A stretch of DNA of 64,000 bases from Aldehydirespirator sp965117015 (GCA_965117015.1 OZ220747.1:3348001-3412000), one strand, 5' to 3'; numbered from the stretch's first letter, positions 8,082 to 17,239 are shown. Notes: a model not told the origin generated them from the letters alone. Numbers and translations are program-made.

Positions 8082-8813
8082 TCAGAGGGTCGCAGCGGCC
8101 GCTTCGGTGGTGGTGGCCACGATGCGGCCCGGCCCCGGGTGGGCGCCGGCGACGAACCAGGTGCTGCCGCTCCCGGCCAGATGTGGCGTCATCCCGGTGG
8201 AATCGCCCAGCCGGTCGCGCCACACCGCCAACTCCGGCACGACCCGCAGCGCGGCGGCCTCCAGGTCGTTGCCGTGCTCGCCGGCGGGGCCGCCCAGCTC
8301 GTCCCACGCCGCGTACACGGCTGCGGTGTCGCATCCCACCGGCGCCAACTGCAGGGTGTACCGCTCGCAGACGTAAGGCAGCGGATCGACGATCTCACCG
8401 ATGCCCCGCACTCGGGCCCGGCCGCCGGCAAGGCAGAACGCCACATCCGCGCCGATCGATGCCGCCGCTGCGGTGTCACCGAACCGGGCCCAGCGCAGCA
8501 CCGCAGCCGCATCGGCCGAGCCGCCCCCCAGCCCGGCCCCGACCGGGATCCGCTTGTACACGGTGACCTGCGCCTGCCGGCCGCACAGCGCCAGTGCGCG
8601 CTCGACGAGGTTCTGGCCGGGCCCGGCCACGCCGTGCAACTCGTTGCCCGCCTCATCGAGCATCCGCAAGCCTGACTTGCCCGCCGCGATCTCGAGCCGG
8701 TCGGAGAAGTCGAGCGTCACCATCTCGGCGTCGACGGTGTGATAGCCGTCCGGCCGCACGCCGGTGATCCGCAGACTGAGCGTCAGCTTGGCCGGCGCGA
8801 ATGTCTCGATCAC
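8082..8813 (-). CDS. ispE: 4-(cytidine 5'-diphospho)-2-C-methyl-D-erythritol kinase
   Basis: Fourth step of the MEP isoprenoid pathway: ATP-dependent phosphorylation of CDP-methylerythritol. GHMP-kinase features are present: FAPAKLTLSLRITGVRPDGYH at the N-terminus, the phosphate-binding loop PVGAGLGGGSADAAA (about 97-111), and the late LAGSGSTWFV motif near 215. At 243 residues it is shorter than the usual 280-310, mainly through compaction after the GHMP loop, but key motifs are intact. Normally it follows rsmA directly; here the divergent CoxL-like gene intervenes. Confidence 0.93.
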   Translation of the reverse strand: MIETFAPAKLTLSLRITGVRPDGYHTVDAEMVTLDFSDRLEIAAGKSGLRMLDEAGNELHGVAGPGQNLVERALALCGRQAQVTVYKRIPVGAGLGGGSADAAAVLRWARFGDTAAAASIGADVAFCLAGGRARVRGIGEIVDPLPYVCERYTLQLAPVGCDTAAVYAAWDELGGPAGEHGNDLEAAALRVVPELAVWRDRLGDSTGMTPHLAGSGSTWFVAGAHPGPGRIVATTTEAAAATL

Positions 8814-8863
8814 ACCGCGAAGCTACAGTCCACGGGTCGCGCCGCGAGGAGGGGGAGAGAACC

Positions 8864-11170
8864 TTGACTTCAGGCTCGTTCATGGGCAACGCCGTGCTGA
8901 GGAGAGAGGATCCCGACCTGCTCACCGGCGAGGCCCGCTACGTGGGCGACATGACGCCGCCCGGCACCGCGCATGTCGTCTTCGTGCGCTCGGTGATGGC
9001 CCACGCTCGAATCGCGGCCGTCGACACCGAAGCCGCCCGGTCGGCTCCCGGAGTTGTCGGCGTGTACACGGCCGCGGACGTGCCGATCGCCCCCCAGCAG
9101 TTGTTCATCATGCTCCCGCCGGAGCTGGCCCGGCTGCCGCTGACGGACAAGGCCCGCCATGTGGGCGACCCGATCGCGGCCGTGGTGGCCGAGTCTCGCG
9201 CCGCCGCGGTGGACGCGGCCGAGCTGGTGGAGGTCGACTACGACCCCCTTCCAGCGGTGACCGACCCGTTCGAGGCACTGGAACCCGACGCCCCGGTGGT
9301 GATCGAGGCCCACGGGTCCAACCAGGCCATCGTGTTCGCCAGCACGGCCGACCCCGACGCCATGTCAGGCCACGATGAGGTGGTGACGGCCCGGTTCGTC
9401 AACCATCGGATGTCGGGGGCGCCCATCGAGCCGTCCGCCGCGCTGGCCGCCCCCGCCAACGGCGACCGCGGCCCAGCCGTGACGCTGTGGTGCACGACGC
9501 AGCGGCCCCACGAGGTGCGCGACATGGTGGCCGCAGCCCTCGAGGCGCCCCCGCAGGAGGTGAGGGTGATCGCTCCGGCGGTGGGCGGCGGCTTCGGCTC
9601 CAAGGCCGTCGTGTACCCGGAGTTCATCACGGTGACGTGGCTGGCGCGGCACCTGGGGCGGCCCGTCAAGTGGGTCGAGACTCGCAGCGAGAACCTCGTC
9701 AACATGAGCCAGGGCCGAGACCACGTGCACGATGTCGAGCTCGGCCTCAGCGCCGACGGCACGTTCCGCTGGATCAGGATCAACGTCACCGCCAATGTGG
9801 GCGCCTATCCGGCCATCGGCGCGTTCCTGCCCTTCTTCACCATGCTGATGGCGTCGGGTCCCTACCGCATCCCCGCCGTCCACTACGAAGCGGTCGCCGC
9901 CATCACCAACACCACGCCGGTGGCGGCGTTCCGGGGGGCGGGGCGGCCCGAAGCGACCGTGACACTGGAGCGGATAGTTGACCTGGCCGCAGCCAAGCTG
10001 GGGATCGACCCCGCCGAGCTGCGACGGCGCAATCTGCTCGCGCCCACCGACTTTCCCCTCACCACGCCCACCGGCGCCAACATGGACTGCGGCGAGTACG
10101 CCCGCGCCCTCGATCTGGCCCTGGAGACGGCAGGATACGACGAGCTGAGAGCTGAGCAAGCTCGCCGGCGCGCCGGCGGCAGCCGGATGCTGCTCGGCAT
10201 CGGCGTGTCCTCCTACGTGGAGATAACCGCCGTGGGGCTGTTCAACGAATTCGGATCGGTCACCGTCGAGCTCGACGGCACCATCACCGCCCGGGTGGGC
10301 ACCGCCTCCCACGGCCAGGGGCACGCCACCGCCTTCTCCCAGATCCTGGGAGAGGTCCTGGGCGCGCCCGCCGAGCAGGTCAGGGTGATCCACAGCGACA
10401 CCGGCGAGGTACCGCGGGGCACCGGCACCGTGGCGTCACGTTCGCTGCAGATCGGCGGCAGCGCGGTGTTCACTGCCGCCAACGAGGTCCTCGAGACGGC
10501 TCGGCGCCTCGCGGCCGGCCTGCTGGAGGCCGACCGCGGCGACATAGTGGTGGCTCCTGGGGGCCTGGCCGTGGCCGGAGTGCCCGCCAGGACGGTGTCG
10601 TGGGCCGATCTGGCCGCGGCCGCGGCGTCCGACGATCTGCCGGACGGGGTCGAGCCCGGGGGGCTGGCCGCCGAGACCGACTTCAACCAGGGCGAGTCGA
10701 GCTACCCGTTCGGCGCTCATGTGTCGGTGGTGGAGATCGACGCCGACACCGGCGACACGAGGGTGCTGCGCCACGTTGCGGTCGACGACTGCGGCCGGAT
10801 CCTCAACCCGCTGCTCGTGCAGGGACAGGTCCACGGAGGGGTGGCCACCGGGATCTCGCAGGCCCTGTACGAGGAGACGACGTACGACTCCGACGGCAAT
10901 CCCCGCAACACCAACTTCGCCGACTATGCGATTCCGGCCGCCTCGGAACTGCCCCGCTTCGAGATGGCCCACACCGAGACACCGACGCCGCTCAATCCGC
11001 TCGGCGCCAAGGGCATCGGCGAGTCGGGCACGATCGGATCCACCCCGGCGGTGCAGTCCGCCGTGCTCGACGCGCTGACACCGCTGGGCATCGACCACCT
11101 GGACATGCCGTTCACGCCCCAACGGGTCTGGCGGGCCATCGCTGCTGCCGAGAACTCCGCAGCAAGCTGA
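8864..11170 (+). CDS. Molybdenum hydroxylase large subunit (CoxL/xanthine dehydrogenase family), orphan
   Basis: Large, molybdopterin-binding subunit of a CO dehydrogenase/xanthine dehydrogenase family enzyme. I choose TTG 8864 because GAGGAGGGGG lies 8-9 bases upstream; ATG 8882 is the alternative. The 768 residues show the a/b hammerhead domain (about 15-125, beginning GEARYVGDM) and the Moco domain with VGGGFGSK, AAFRGAGRPEA, GQGHATAF and, near the C-terminus, GAKGIGESG carrying the catalytic Glu. The loop FRGAGR is the form II type, not the AYxCSFR of true CO dehydrogenase, so CO is an unlikely substrate. No medium (FAD) or small (2Fe-2S) subunit is adjacent, which is unusual. The substrate is unknown. 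Confidence 0.87.
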   Translation: MTSGSFMGNAVLRREDPDLLTGEARYVGDMTPPGTAHVVFVRSVMAHARIAAVDTEAARSAPGVVGVYTAADVPIAPQQLFIMLPPELARLPLTDKARHVGDPIAAVVAESRAAAVDAAELVEVDYDPLPAVTDPFEALEPDAPVVIEAHGSNQAIVFASTADPDAMSGHDEVVTARFVNHRMSGAPIEPSAALAAPANGDRGPAVTLWCTTQRPHEVRDMVAAALEAPPQEVRVIAPAVGGGFGSKAVVYPEFITVTWLARHLGRPVKWVETRSENLVNMSQGRDHVHDVELGLSADGTFRWIRINVTANVGAYPAIGAFLPFFTMLMASGPYRIPAVHYEAVAAITNTTPVAAFRGAGRPEATVTLERIVDLAAAKLGIDPAELRRRNLLAPTDFPLTTPTGANMDCGEYARALDLALETAGYDELRAEQARRRAGGSRMLLGIGVSSYVEITAVGLFNEFGSVTVELDGTITARVGTASHGQGHATAFSQILGEVLGAPAEQVRVIHSDTGEVPRGTGTVASRSLQIGGSAVFTAANEVLETARRLAAGLLEADRGDIVVAPGGLAVAGVPARTVSWADLAAAAASDDLPDGVEPGGLAAETDFNQGESSYPFGAHVSVVEIDADTGDTRVLRHVAVDDCGRILNPLLVQGQVHGGVATGISQALYEETTYDSDGNPRNTNFADYAIPAASELPRFEMAHTETPTPLNPLGAKGIGESGTIGSTPAVQSAVLDALTPLGIDHLDMPFTPQRVWRAIAAAENSAAS

Positions 11171-11174
11171 CCAG

Positions 11175-12038
11175 CTAAGGCTCTGTGCGGGCCAGGCTGA
11201 TCCACTGATCCAGAGTCAGCACCTCCGGACGGCTGGCAGGGTCCACCTCCGCGGCGGCAAACCCTGCTGAGGAGACGAGACCGACCAACGAGCGGCGCAT
11301 CATCTTGCGCCGCTGACCGAAGCCGGTCCGCACCAGCAGTTCGAAGCGTGCCTCGGTCTCCGGCGCCATCAGCCGGGCATCCGGACTCCGGTGTCGCTCG
11401 ATCCGGACCACCACCGACTCGACTCTGGGCCGGGGCCGGAAGACCGAGGCTGGGACCTTGGCCACCACCTGGGCCGTGCCCTGCCGCTCCACGAGAACGC
11501 TGGGGATGCCCCGGGCCCGCGATCCGGGCGGAGCAACGAGCCGCTCCCCCACCTCGCGCTGCACCATCACCACCATCACCGAAATGGCGGCCGCGTCGTG
11601 CAGCAGGTCGACGACCAGCCCGGTGGCGATGTTGTAGGGCAGGTTGGCCACCAGCATCCATCGGTCCGATCCCTCCAGAACGTCGTCGAGGTCCAGGGTC
11701 GCCGCGTCGCCCTCGACCACCTCGACGCGGTGGGCACCCGCCTCGGCCACCACTACGCGCAGTGCCTCGGCGAGACCGGAGTCGACCTCCACGGCCCGCA
11801 CCGCGGCACCCGTCTCCGCCAGCGCCAGGGTGAGCGAGCCGAGACCAGCACCGATTTCCAGCACCCGGTCTGCCGGGCCTGCTCCGCTGAGCCGGGCAAT
11901 GCGCCGCACCGTGTTGGGATCGGCCACGAAGTTCTGGCCGAAGGAACGCCGCGGCGACACGCCGAAGCGTTCCATGAGCGCCCTCAGCTCCGACTTGGTA
12001 TGGGTCAGGAGGGCAGCCTCTTCCTGCAGGTCGGCCAA
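11175..12038 (-). CDS. rsmA: 16S rRNA (adenine-1518/1519-N6) dimethyltransferase
   Basis: RsmA/KsgA dimethylates two adjacent adenines in helix 45 of 16S rRNA using SAM. SAM-binding motif I is VLEIGAGLGSLTLALAETG (about 60-78), motif IV is NLPYN, and the early SFGQNFVAD segment is diagnostic. The open frame starts at TTG 12038, which overlaps the upstream gene by 34 bp; no strong ribosome site marks it, so the true start may be a few codons later. The stop is only 4 bp from the convergent CoxL-like gene. Confidence 0.93.
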   Translation of the reverse strand: MADLQEEAALLTHTKSELRALMERFGVSPRRSFGQNFVADPNTVRRIARLSGAGPADRVLEIGAGLGSLTLALAETGAAVRAVEVDSGLAEALRVVVAEAGAHRVEVVEGDAATLDLDDVLEGSDRWMLVANLPYNIATGLVVDLLHDAAAISVMVVMVQREVGERLVAPPGSRARGIPSVLVERQGTAQVVAKVPASVFRPRPRVESVVVRIERHRSPDARLMAPETEARFELLVRTGFGQRRKMMRRSLVGLVSSAGFAAAEVDPASRPEVLTLDQWISLARTEP

Positions 12039-12604
12039 GGGTCCCAGCCGTTGATCTCGTATAGCTGGTAGGCCATCTTGTCCTGATCCGAAGGCGAAGC
12101 GTCTATGGGATCAACCCCGACCAGGTCCGGGTAATGCATCCCTGCGACCCAGTCCCAGGTACGGATCGAGAACTGGTAGGCGCCGCGGTACCGGCCGCTC
12201 TTGCTCACAGCCCGGTAGTTCTGCGTCGATTCACACTGCCGCAGGGCGTGCCACTGCGCCTCGGTGGTTCCCGCCGGTATGGGATGCTTGACGGCGCCAG
12301 CTTCGGTGGTTGTGGTCGGCGGCTGCGTCGTTGTCGTCGTGGTCGTAGTCGTGGTCGTGGTCGTGGTGGTCGTGGAGGTTGTGCTCCTGTTCGCGTTAGC
12401 CAATTCCTCGGCCTTCCGGAGGGCCTCCTCGCGGGCCCGTCGGCGAGCCTCGGCCCACTTCTGGGCCCGATCCTCGAAGTCCTCCACGTCGACAGCTTCG
12501 ACCGGCTCCGTCTGGGCCGCCGCGGGCGCGCCTGACAGGACCAGCATGGAGAGGATGATCGTGCCGACCAGCCCCACCCGGGCGGCGCGACCGAGCGCGC
12601 CCAC
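12005..12604 (-). CDS. Resuscitation-promoting-factor-like muralytic protein with poly-Thr linker
   Basis: Exported peptidoglycan lytic enzyme of the Rpf type. Start GTG 12604 is set by AGGAGGT 8 bases upstream, one base after the tatD stop. The 199-residue precursor has a signal peptide (1-30, ending GAPAAAQ), an Arg/Glu-rich helix (about 44-70), a run of 16 consecutive Thr (78-93) plus TTTT after QPP, and a C-terminal Rpf/lysozyme-like domain (115-199). The segment WHALRQCESTQNY aligns with WDAVAQCESGGN of Rpf proteins and carries the catalytic Glu (about 125); GRYRGAYQFSIRTW follows. The actinobacterial order rpf-rsmA-ispE next to tatD-metG supports the call. Confidence 0.87.
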   Translation of the reverse strand: MGALGRAARVGLVGTIILSMLVLSGAPAAAQTEPVEAVDVEDFEDRAQKWAEARRRAREEALRKAEELANANRSTTSTTTTTTTTTTTTTTTTQPPTTTTEAGAVKHPIPAGTTEAQWHALRQCESTQNYRAVSKSGRYRGAYQFSIRTWDWVAGMHYPDLVGVDPIDASPSDQDKMAYQLYEINGWDPWPTCRKRLPS

Positions 12605-12605
12605 C

Positions 12606-13373
12606 TCAGTCGACCTCCTGATCGAGTCCGTAGAACGAGCGGGTCGTCGCCCAGGTGGCCCGCTCCACATCGGCGACATCGAGGCCCTTCGCCTCGGCCA
12701 CCGCAGCCCCCACAACGCCCACCAGCGCAGGTCGGTTCTTCTTGCCGCGGTGAGGCACCGGAGTCAGGTACGGGCTGTCAGTCTCGACCATCAGGCGGTC
12801 GAGCGGGCAGATCCGGGCCGCATCGCGCACCTCGGAGGCCTTGGGGAAGGTGACGATCCCCGAGAACGACAGGACCGCGCCCCGTCGCAGGCACTCCTCT
12901 GCCTCCTCGGGTCCCCCGGTGAAGCAGTGCATCACCGTTCGCGACGGGATCCCCTCGCGGTCTAGCACGGCGAGCGTGTCGTCCCAGGCCGACCGGGAGT
13001 GGACCACCAGCGGCAAGTCCCTGCGGTTGGCCAATTCCACCTGGGCCGCGAAGACCTGGCGCTGAACGGGACGCGGCGAGTGGTCGTAGTGGTAGTCGAG
13101 TCCGGCCTCGCCCACAGCCACCACCTCAGGCCGCGCCATCAGAGCCTCCAATCCGCCCATACCGCCGGAGGCCTCGTGGGGATGCACGCCCGCAGCGGCC
13201 CACACCCCCTCGTGGGCCTCGGCAATCGAGATCGCTCGGCAGGAGTCTTGCACATCTGTGCCCACAGTCACCAACACGTCGACGCCTGCGGTGCGCGCAT
13301 CGGCGATAACCGGGCCCGCCGCCTCCCCGGCCGGCAGGTGGCAATGGTGATCGGCCCAGGCCAAATCAACCAC
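12606..13373 (-). CDS. tatD: TatD-family metal-dependent hydrolase
   Basis: TIM-barrel metallohydrolase, a 3'-5' exonuclease in characterised members. HHCHLPAG at the N-terminus supplies the HxH metal ligands. VGEAGLDYHYD carries the Glu, FVVHSRSAWDD-like and MHCFTGG carry further His ligands, and VETDSPYLTPVPHRGKKN is the C-terminal signature with the last Asp. The 255 residues are family-typical. It lies 5 bp after metG, as in most actinobacteria. Confidence 0.93.
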   Translation of the reverse strand: MVDLAWADHHCHLPAGEAAGPVIADARTAGVDVLVTVGTDVQDSCRAISIAEAHEGVWAAAGVHPHEASGGMGGLEALMARPEVVAVGEAGLDYHYDHSPRPVQRQVFAAQVELANRRDLPLVVHSRSAWDDTLAVLDREGIPSRTVMHCFTGGPEEAEECLRRGAVLSFSGIVTFPKASEVRDAARICPLDRLMVETDSPYLTPVPHRGKKNRPALVGVVGAAVAEAKGLDVADVERATWATTRSFYGLDQEVD

Positions 13374-13378
13374 GCCCC

Positions 13379-15034
13379 CTAGGCCGGGTCCGCGCCATCA
13401 CCGGCGAGATCGATGGCGTCCAGGTCCACCTTGGTGAACAGGGGCTCAGGCTTGGGCAAACGCGTGCCGTGCGGCACGGCCGGGCGCTCCCAGCGCTCGA
13501 CCGGGCCGAACAGATCGTCGAGGGCTGCCGTCGAGAACGGCAGGTACGGGGCCAGTCCCGTGCGCACTCCGGCCATCGCCTCCAGCGCGGTCACCAGTAC
13601 CGCGGCGGCGCGATCCGGATCCACGGAGACCAGCTTCCACGGCTCATTCAAGTTGAGGTAGGCGTTCACCCTTGAGGCCGCCTCCATGGCGCAGCGGAGC
13701 CCGGCCCGCAGCTCCACCCGCTCGATGCAATCGGCCTCCTCGCGCAGGGCATCGTCGGTGGCCGACAGAAGGGCGATGTCGGAGGAGTGCCGATCTCCGA
13801 CTTCAGAGACCACACCCCCCAGCGCCGACTGGGCCAGCGACAGCACCCGGTTCACGAGGTTGCCCCAGGTGGCGACCAACTCGTCGTTGATTCGCCGGGC
13901 GATCTCCTCGATGGAGACCTCGGTGTCGGCGTGCTCGGGCAGTGCCGCGGCCAGGGCGTATCGCAGAGCGTCGGGCTCGAAGAGGCGGAGACCCTCGCCG
14001 ATGGCCAGGCCGACGCCCCGGCCGGCGGCCATCTTCGCCCCGGAGAAGGTCACGTACTGGTTGGCGGGCACGTTGTCGGGCAGGTGCAGGCCGCCGTAGC
14101 CCATCAGCTGCGCGGGCCACAGCATGGCGTGGAACGGGATGTTGTCCTTCCCGACGAAGTAGAGGTGGCGGGACTCGTCGTTGTGCCACCAGCGCTTCCA
14201 GGCGTCGGGATCGCCGCTGCGGGCCGCCCATTCCTTGGACGCCGACAGGTAGCCGATCACCGCGTCGTACCAGACATAGATGCGCTTTCCCTCGCCCAGG
14301 TCGTCGACGGGAAGCTCGACCCCCCAGTCCAGGTCCCGGGTTATGGCCCGGTCCTGCAATCCCTCGTTGGTCCAGCCGAAGGACGAGTTGAGAACGTGGG
14401 GCCTCCATCCCCGCCGGGTCTTGAGCCAGTCGGCGACTCTTTCCGTGAAATCCGAGTAGCGGTAGTAGAAGTGCTCGGTGCGTCGCAGTTCGGGCACGGC
14501 CCCGCTGATCTTGGAACGGGGCTCGATCAGATCGGTGGCGTCCAGCGTGGTGCCGCAGTGCTCGCATTGGTCGCCGCGGGCCGCCTCATAGTCGCAGCGC
14601 GGGCAGGTGCCCTCGATGTATCGGTCCGGTAGGAAGCGCTCGCCGACGGGGTCGTAGAACTGCTCGGACACCCGCTTGTCGATATGGCCGTTCTTCAGCT
14701 GGACCAGGAACATGTCCTGGGTGACCTCGGCATGGTTCTGCGTACCGGTGGTGGTGTAGAGGTCCCACGAGATGCCGAGCATCTCCCACTGGTCGCAGAA
14801 CTCGGAGTGGTAGCGCTCGACGATCTCCGACGGCGTCACTCCCTCGGCGTCGGCCCGCACCGTGATCGGCGTGCCGTGCACGTCGGACCCGCTGACCATG
14901 AGAACGTCGTTGCCGGCCAGCCGCTGGTAGCGGGCGTAGATATCCGCCGGCAGGTAGGCCCCAGCGAGGTGGCCGAGGTGTCGACTCCCAGACGCGTAGG
15001 GCCACGCCACCGCGACCAGTACCGGCACCGCCAT
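13379..15034 (-). CDS. metG: Methionyl-tRNA synthetase with divergent KMSKS loop
   Basis: Charges tRNA-Met, including initiator tRNA. Class I signature 1 is present as RHLGHLAG near residue 18, and a zinc knuckle with two CxxC pairs (CPRC and CEHC) lies around 140-160. The Met-site segment YVWYDAVIGYLSA and the anticodon-binding helix WGNLVNRVLSLAQ are intact. The KMSKS loop, however, reads GAKMAAGRG, keeping the first Lys but losing the Ser-Lys-Ser positions. There is no C-terminal EMAP-II-like tRNA-binding domain (551 residues). Either this clade uses a relaxed loop or another MetRS supplements it. Confidence 0.9.
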   Translation of the reverse strand: MAVPVLVAVAWPYASGSRHLGHLAGAYLPADIYARYQRLAGNDVLMVSGSDVHGTPITVRADAEGVTPSEIVERYHSEFCDQWEMLGISWDLYTTTGTQNHAEVTQDMFLVQLKNGHIDKRVSEQFYDPVGERFLPDRYIEGTCPRCDYEAARGDQCEHCGTTLDATDLIEPRSKISGAVPELRRTEHFYYRYSDFTERVADWLKTRRGWRPHVLNSSFGWTNEGLQDRAITRDLDWGVELPVDDLGEGKRIYVWYDAVIGYLSASKEWAARSGDPDAWKRWWHNDESRHLYFVGKDNIPFHAMLWPAQLMGYGGLHLPDNVPANQYVTFSGAKMAAGRGVGLAIGEGLRLFEPDALRYALAAALPEHADTEVSIEEIARRINDELVATWGNLVNRVLSLAQSALGGVVSEVGDRHSSDIALLSATDDALREEADCIERVELRAGLRCAMEAASRVNAYLNLNEPWKLVSVDPDRAAAVLVTALEAMAGVRTGLAPYLPFSTAALDDLFGPVERWERPAVPHGTRLPKPEPLFTKVDLDAIDLAGDGADPA

Positions 15035-15097
15035 GGGGGGCCACGTTATCCCCGGATGTCCAGGTCTTCCCCAGCCGGAGCAGCGATGGACCAGCGG

Positions 15098-15955
15098 TCA
15101 AGTCATCAGGTTGTAGACACGGCGGCGCGAGGCTCCGTGGGCGGCCGCGGTCGCAGCCGCGGCGTCTCGACGGCTCATCCCCCCGGCGACCAGGGCTTGC
15201 GCAGCGGCCAGCAACTCTTCGTCCGTAGTCGCCGGAGGGTCCTCGGAGGCGCCCGCGACCACGATCACCACCTCTCCCTTCACCGGGCCGGAAGCCCATT
15301 CGCACAACTCGGCGAGACTGCCCCTCACAACCTCCTCGTGAAGTTTGGTGAGCTCACGGGCGACGACGCCGGTGCGGGACGGTCCGCACGCCCCGGCCAA
15401 GTCCTCCAGGCAGGACCGCAAGCGGTGCGGCGACTCGTACACCACGGTGGTGCGCCGCTCCCGCGCGATCTGCTCCAGGCGCTCGGCCCTGGCCTTGCCC
15501 TTGCGGGGCAGGAATCCCTCGAAGCAGAACCGGCCCGCCGGAAGCCCGCTCACCGCCAGAGCGGCCACGCCGGCCGAAGGACCGGGCACCACGGTGACGG
15601 TGTGGCCGGCCGTCGCGCAGGCGGCCACGAGCCGGCCCCCGGGATCGGTCACCGCTGGCATGCCCGCATCGGTCACCACAGCCACGGTCGCTCCTGCGGC
15701 CAGCAGCTCGCACACGTCACCTATCGCCTCGGTCTCGGTGTGCTCGTCGACGCGCCGGAGCCGCGGCCCGCTCACCCCCGCGTGCTCGAGCAGCCGACCC
15801 GTGCGCCGCGTGTCCTCGCAGCACACCAGATCGGCAGCCTCCAGAGCCTCCACCGCCCTCGGGCTGAGATCGCCGAGGTTGCCGATCGGCGTGCCGACCA
15901 ACACCAGCGAGCCGCCCGGCGCCGGCGGCGCAGCCTCGAGAGGAGGACCGCTCAC
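15098..15955 (-). CDS. rsmI: 16S rRNA (cytidine-1402-2'-O)-methyltransferase
   Basis: Adds the 2'-O-methyl group to C1402 in the decoding centre with SAM. GTG 15955 overlaps the stop of the DUF192 gene as GTGA, giving 285 residues; a longer upstream frame to 16042 would lie inside that gene. Tetrapyrrole-methylase-fold motifs are LVLVGTPIGNLGDLSPRA, CCEDTRRTGRLL, VTDAGMPAVTDPGGRLV and VVYESPHRL. A C-terminal helical domain (MSRRDAAAATAA) matches RsmI. It lies about 60 bp upstream of metG. Confidence 0.94.
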   Translation of the reverse strand: MSGPPLEAAPPAPGGSLVLVGTPIGNLGDLSPRAVEALEAADLVCCEDTRRTGRLLEHAGVSGPRLRRVDEHTETEAIGDVCELLAAGATVAVVTDAGMPAVTDPGGRLVAACATAGHTVTVVPGPSAGVAALAVSGLPAGRFCFEGFLPRKGKARAERLEQIARERRTTVVYESPHRLRSCLEDLAGACGPSRTGVVARELTKLHEEVVRGSLAELCEWASGPVKGEVVIVVAGASEDPPATTDEELLAAAQALVAGGMSRRDAAAATAAAHGASRRRVYNLMT

Positions 15956-16281
15956 CGCCGGATCTCGAGCCCCACGCCGGGAGCCACCCCCCAGCGCCGG
16001 AAGCTGCCCGCTTCGGCCTCGATGACCGAACTGGCTCGCCACACCGGGCGCCCGACTCGGTTGGCCCGCATCGTGGTCACCCTCAACACCCGCATGTCGT
16101 CGTCACAGTGGGCCACATCGATGGGGAAGCGCAGGCCGACCGAGTGCACCGAGCGGGTTCGTTCCAGCAGCAGGGCTCCCTCGATCCCGTCCCTTCCGAG
16201 AAGACCTCGGCGACGGTCGCGCCAGCTGGAGGCGATCTCCAGCGACGCCACCACCCGGTCTTCGACCATCAGCCAGGCCAC
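15952..16281 (-). CDS. DUF192 family protein
   Basis: Small (109-residue) beta-rich protein of the DUF192 family, function not established. Family hallmarks are the RRRGLLGRDGIEGALLL segment (about 23-39), RSVHSVGLRFPIDVAH (about 43-58), VTTMRANRVG, and the closing IEAEAGSFRRWGVAPGVGLEI. Many DUF192 proteins are secreted, but this one shows no signal peptide. Its stop overlaps the rsmI start by 4 bp, so the two are probably translated together. Confidence 0.88.
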   Translation of the reverse strand: MAWLMVEDRVVASLEIASSWRDRRRGLLGRDGIEGALLLERTRSVHSVGLRFPIDVAHCDDDMRVLRVTTMRANRVGRPVWRASSVIEAEAGSFRRWGVAPGVGLEIRR

Positions 16282-16318
16282 GGCTTGAGAATCTAGTTCC
16301 GGGACCCTCCCGGCCGGC

Positions 16319-17239
16319 TCAATCCTGGTGGCGCGACCGGCGCTCGGCGCGGCGCTCCAGCATGAGCCGACCGACCCGGCCGATCCGGTCGATCAACTTC
16401 ATGAGCCTCTCCCGGGCCGCCTCGGCCACCCCAGAGAGGTCGGCGAGGCTCGGGAGGTTCCAGTCGCGCATCACGACCGGCTGCAGGATCTGGTCGTGGT
16501 GGATGGCCAAGTCGTAGATGCCGGCCTCAGCAATCGTGCGGGCGTGAGCATCGAAGTCGGTGATGCCCACTCCCGGCATGGCGAAGCTCTTCACCTGGTT
16601 GGCGATGGCCACGACCGCTCGGGACGGCTCCACCTTGAGCGCGGCGGCCATCGCATCGCGATAGAAGAGGAAATGAAGGTTCTCGTCGAAGGACACCCGG
16701 CGCATGATGGCCTTGCCGGCCGGATCGTCGATGTGTCGCCCCGTGTTGAAGTGCGAGATGCGGGTCGCCAACTCCTGGAGGGCCACGTAGGCGAGGCCCT
16801 CCAAGGCATTGGGCGGTTCGGGAACCCGCCCGCACTGCACCTGGGCCATGCGGGCCCTCTCGAGATGGACGGGATCTACCGACCGGGTGACGGCGAGGTA
16901 ATCGTGGATCACCTGCCCGTGACGGCCCTCCTCGGCCGTCCAGCGCCGCACCCAATGGCCCCAAGCACCGTCGCGGCCGAACATGCGCTCGACATCCCGG
17001 AAGTAGTAGGGCAGGTTGTCCTCGGTCAGGACGTTGACGAACAGCGCGCTACGGGCCTCAGCGCTCAGTCCGGCCTCCTCGGGGTCCCATTCGTAGTCGG
17101 CAGGAAAATCCTCGCCCCTGCTCCAGGGCACGAGCGCGTGGGGATGCCACTCCTTGGTCTGCCGCAGGTGCCGCTCGTAGAGCCGCTCGACGCTGGGCTC
17201 GAGTTCGACAAGCAGCCCCTGGTCGGTATCAACGGGCAT
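16319..17239 (-). CDS. Acyl-ACP desaturase (ferritin-like di-iron)
   Basis: Soluble di-iron fatty-acid desaturase of the stearoyl-ACP desaturase/DesA family, which introduces a cis double bond into ACP-bound acyl chains using O2 and reduced ferredoxin. The 306-residue, all-helical protein carries the two iron motifs AEEGRHG (ExxH, about 102) and DENLHF (ExxH, about 190), with the additional ligand Glu in LTEDNLPYY and LQELATR. ERxxERHLRQTKEWHPH is like the DesA N-terminus. It is unlinked to other lipid genes here; its own promoter region is the short gap after ychF. Confidence 0.88.
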   Translation of the reverse strand: MPVDTDQGLLVELEPSVERLYERHLRQTKEWHPHALVPWSRGEDFPADYEWDPEEAGLSAEARSALFVNVLTEDNLPYYFRDVERMFGRDGAWGHWVRRWTAEEGRHGQVIHDYLAVTRSVDPVHLERARMAQVQCGRVPEPPNALEGLAYVALQELATRISHFNTGRHIDDPAGKAIMRRVSFDENLHFLFYRDAMAAALKVEPSRAVVAIANQVKSFAMPGVGITDFDAHARTIAEAGIYDLAIHHDQILQPVVMRDWNLPSLADLSGVAEAARERLMKLIDRIGRVGRLMLERRAERRSRHQD

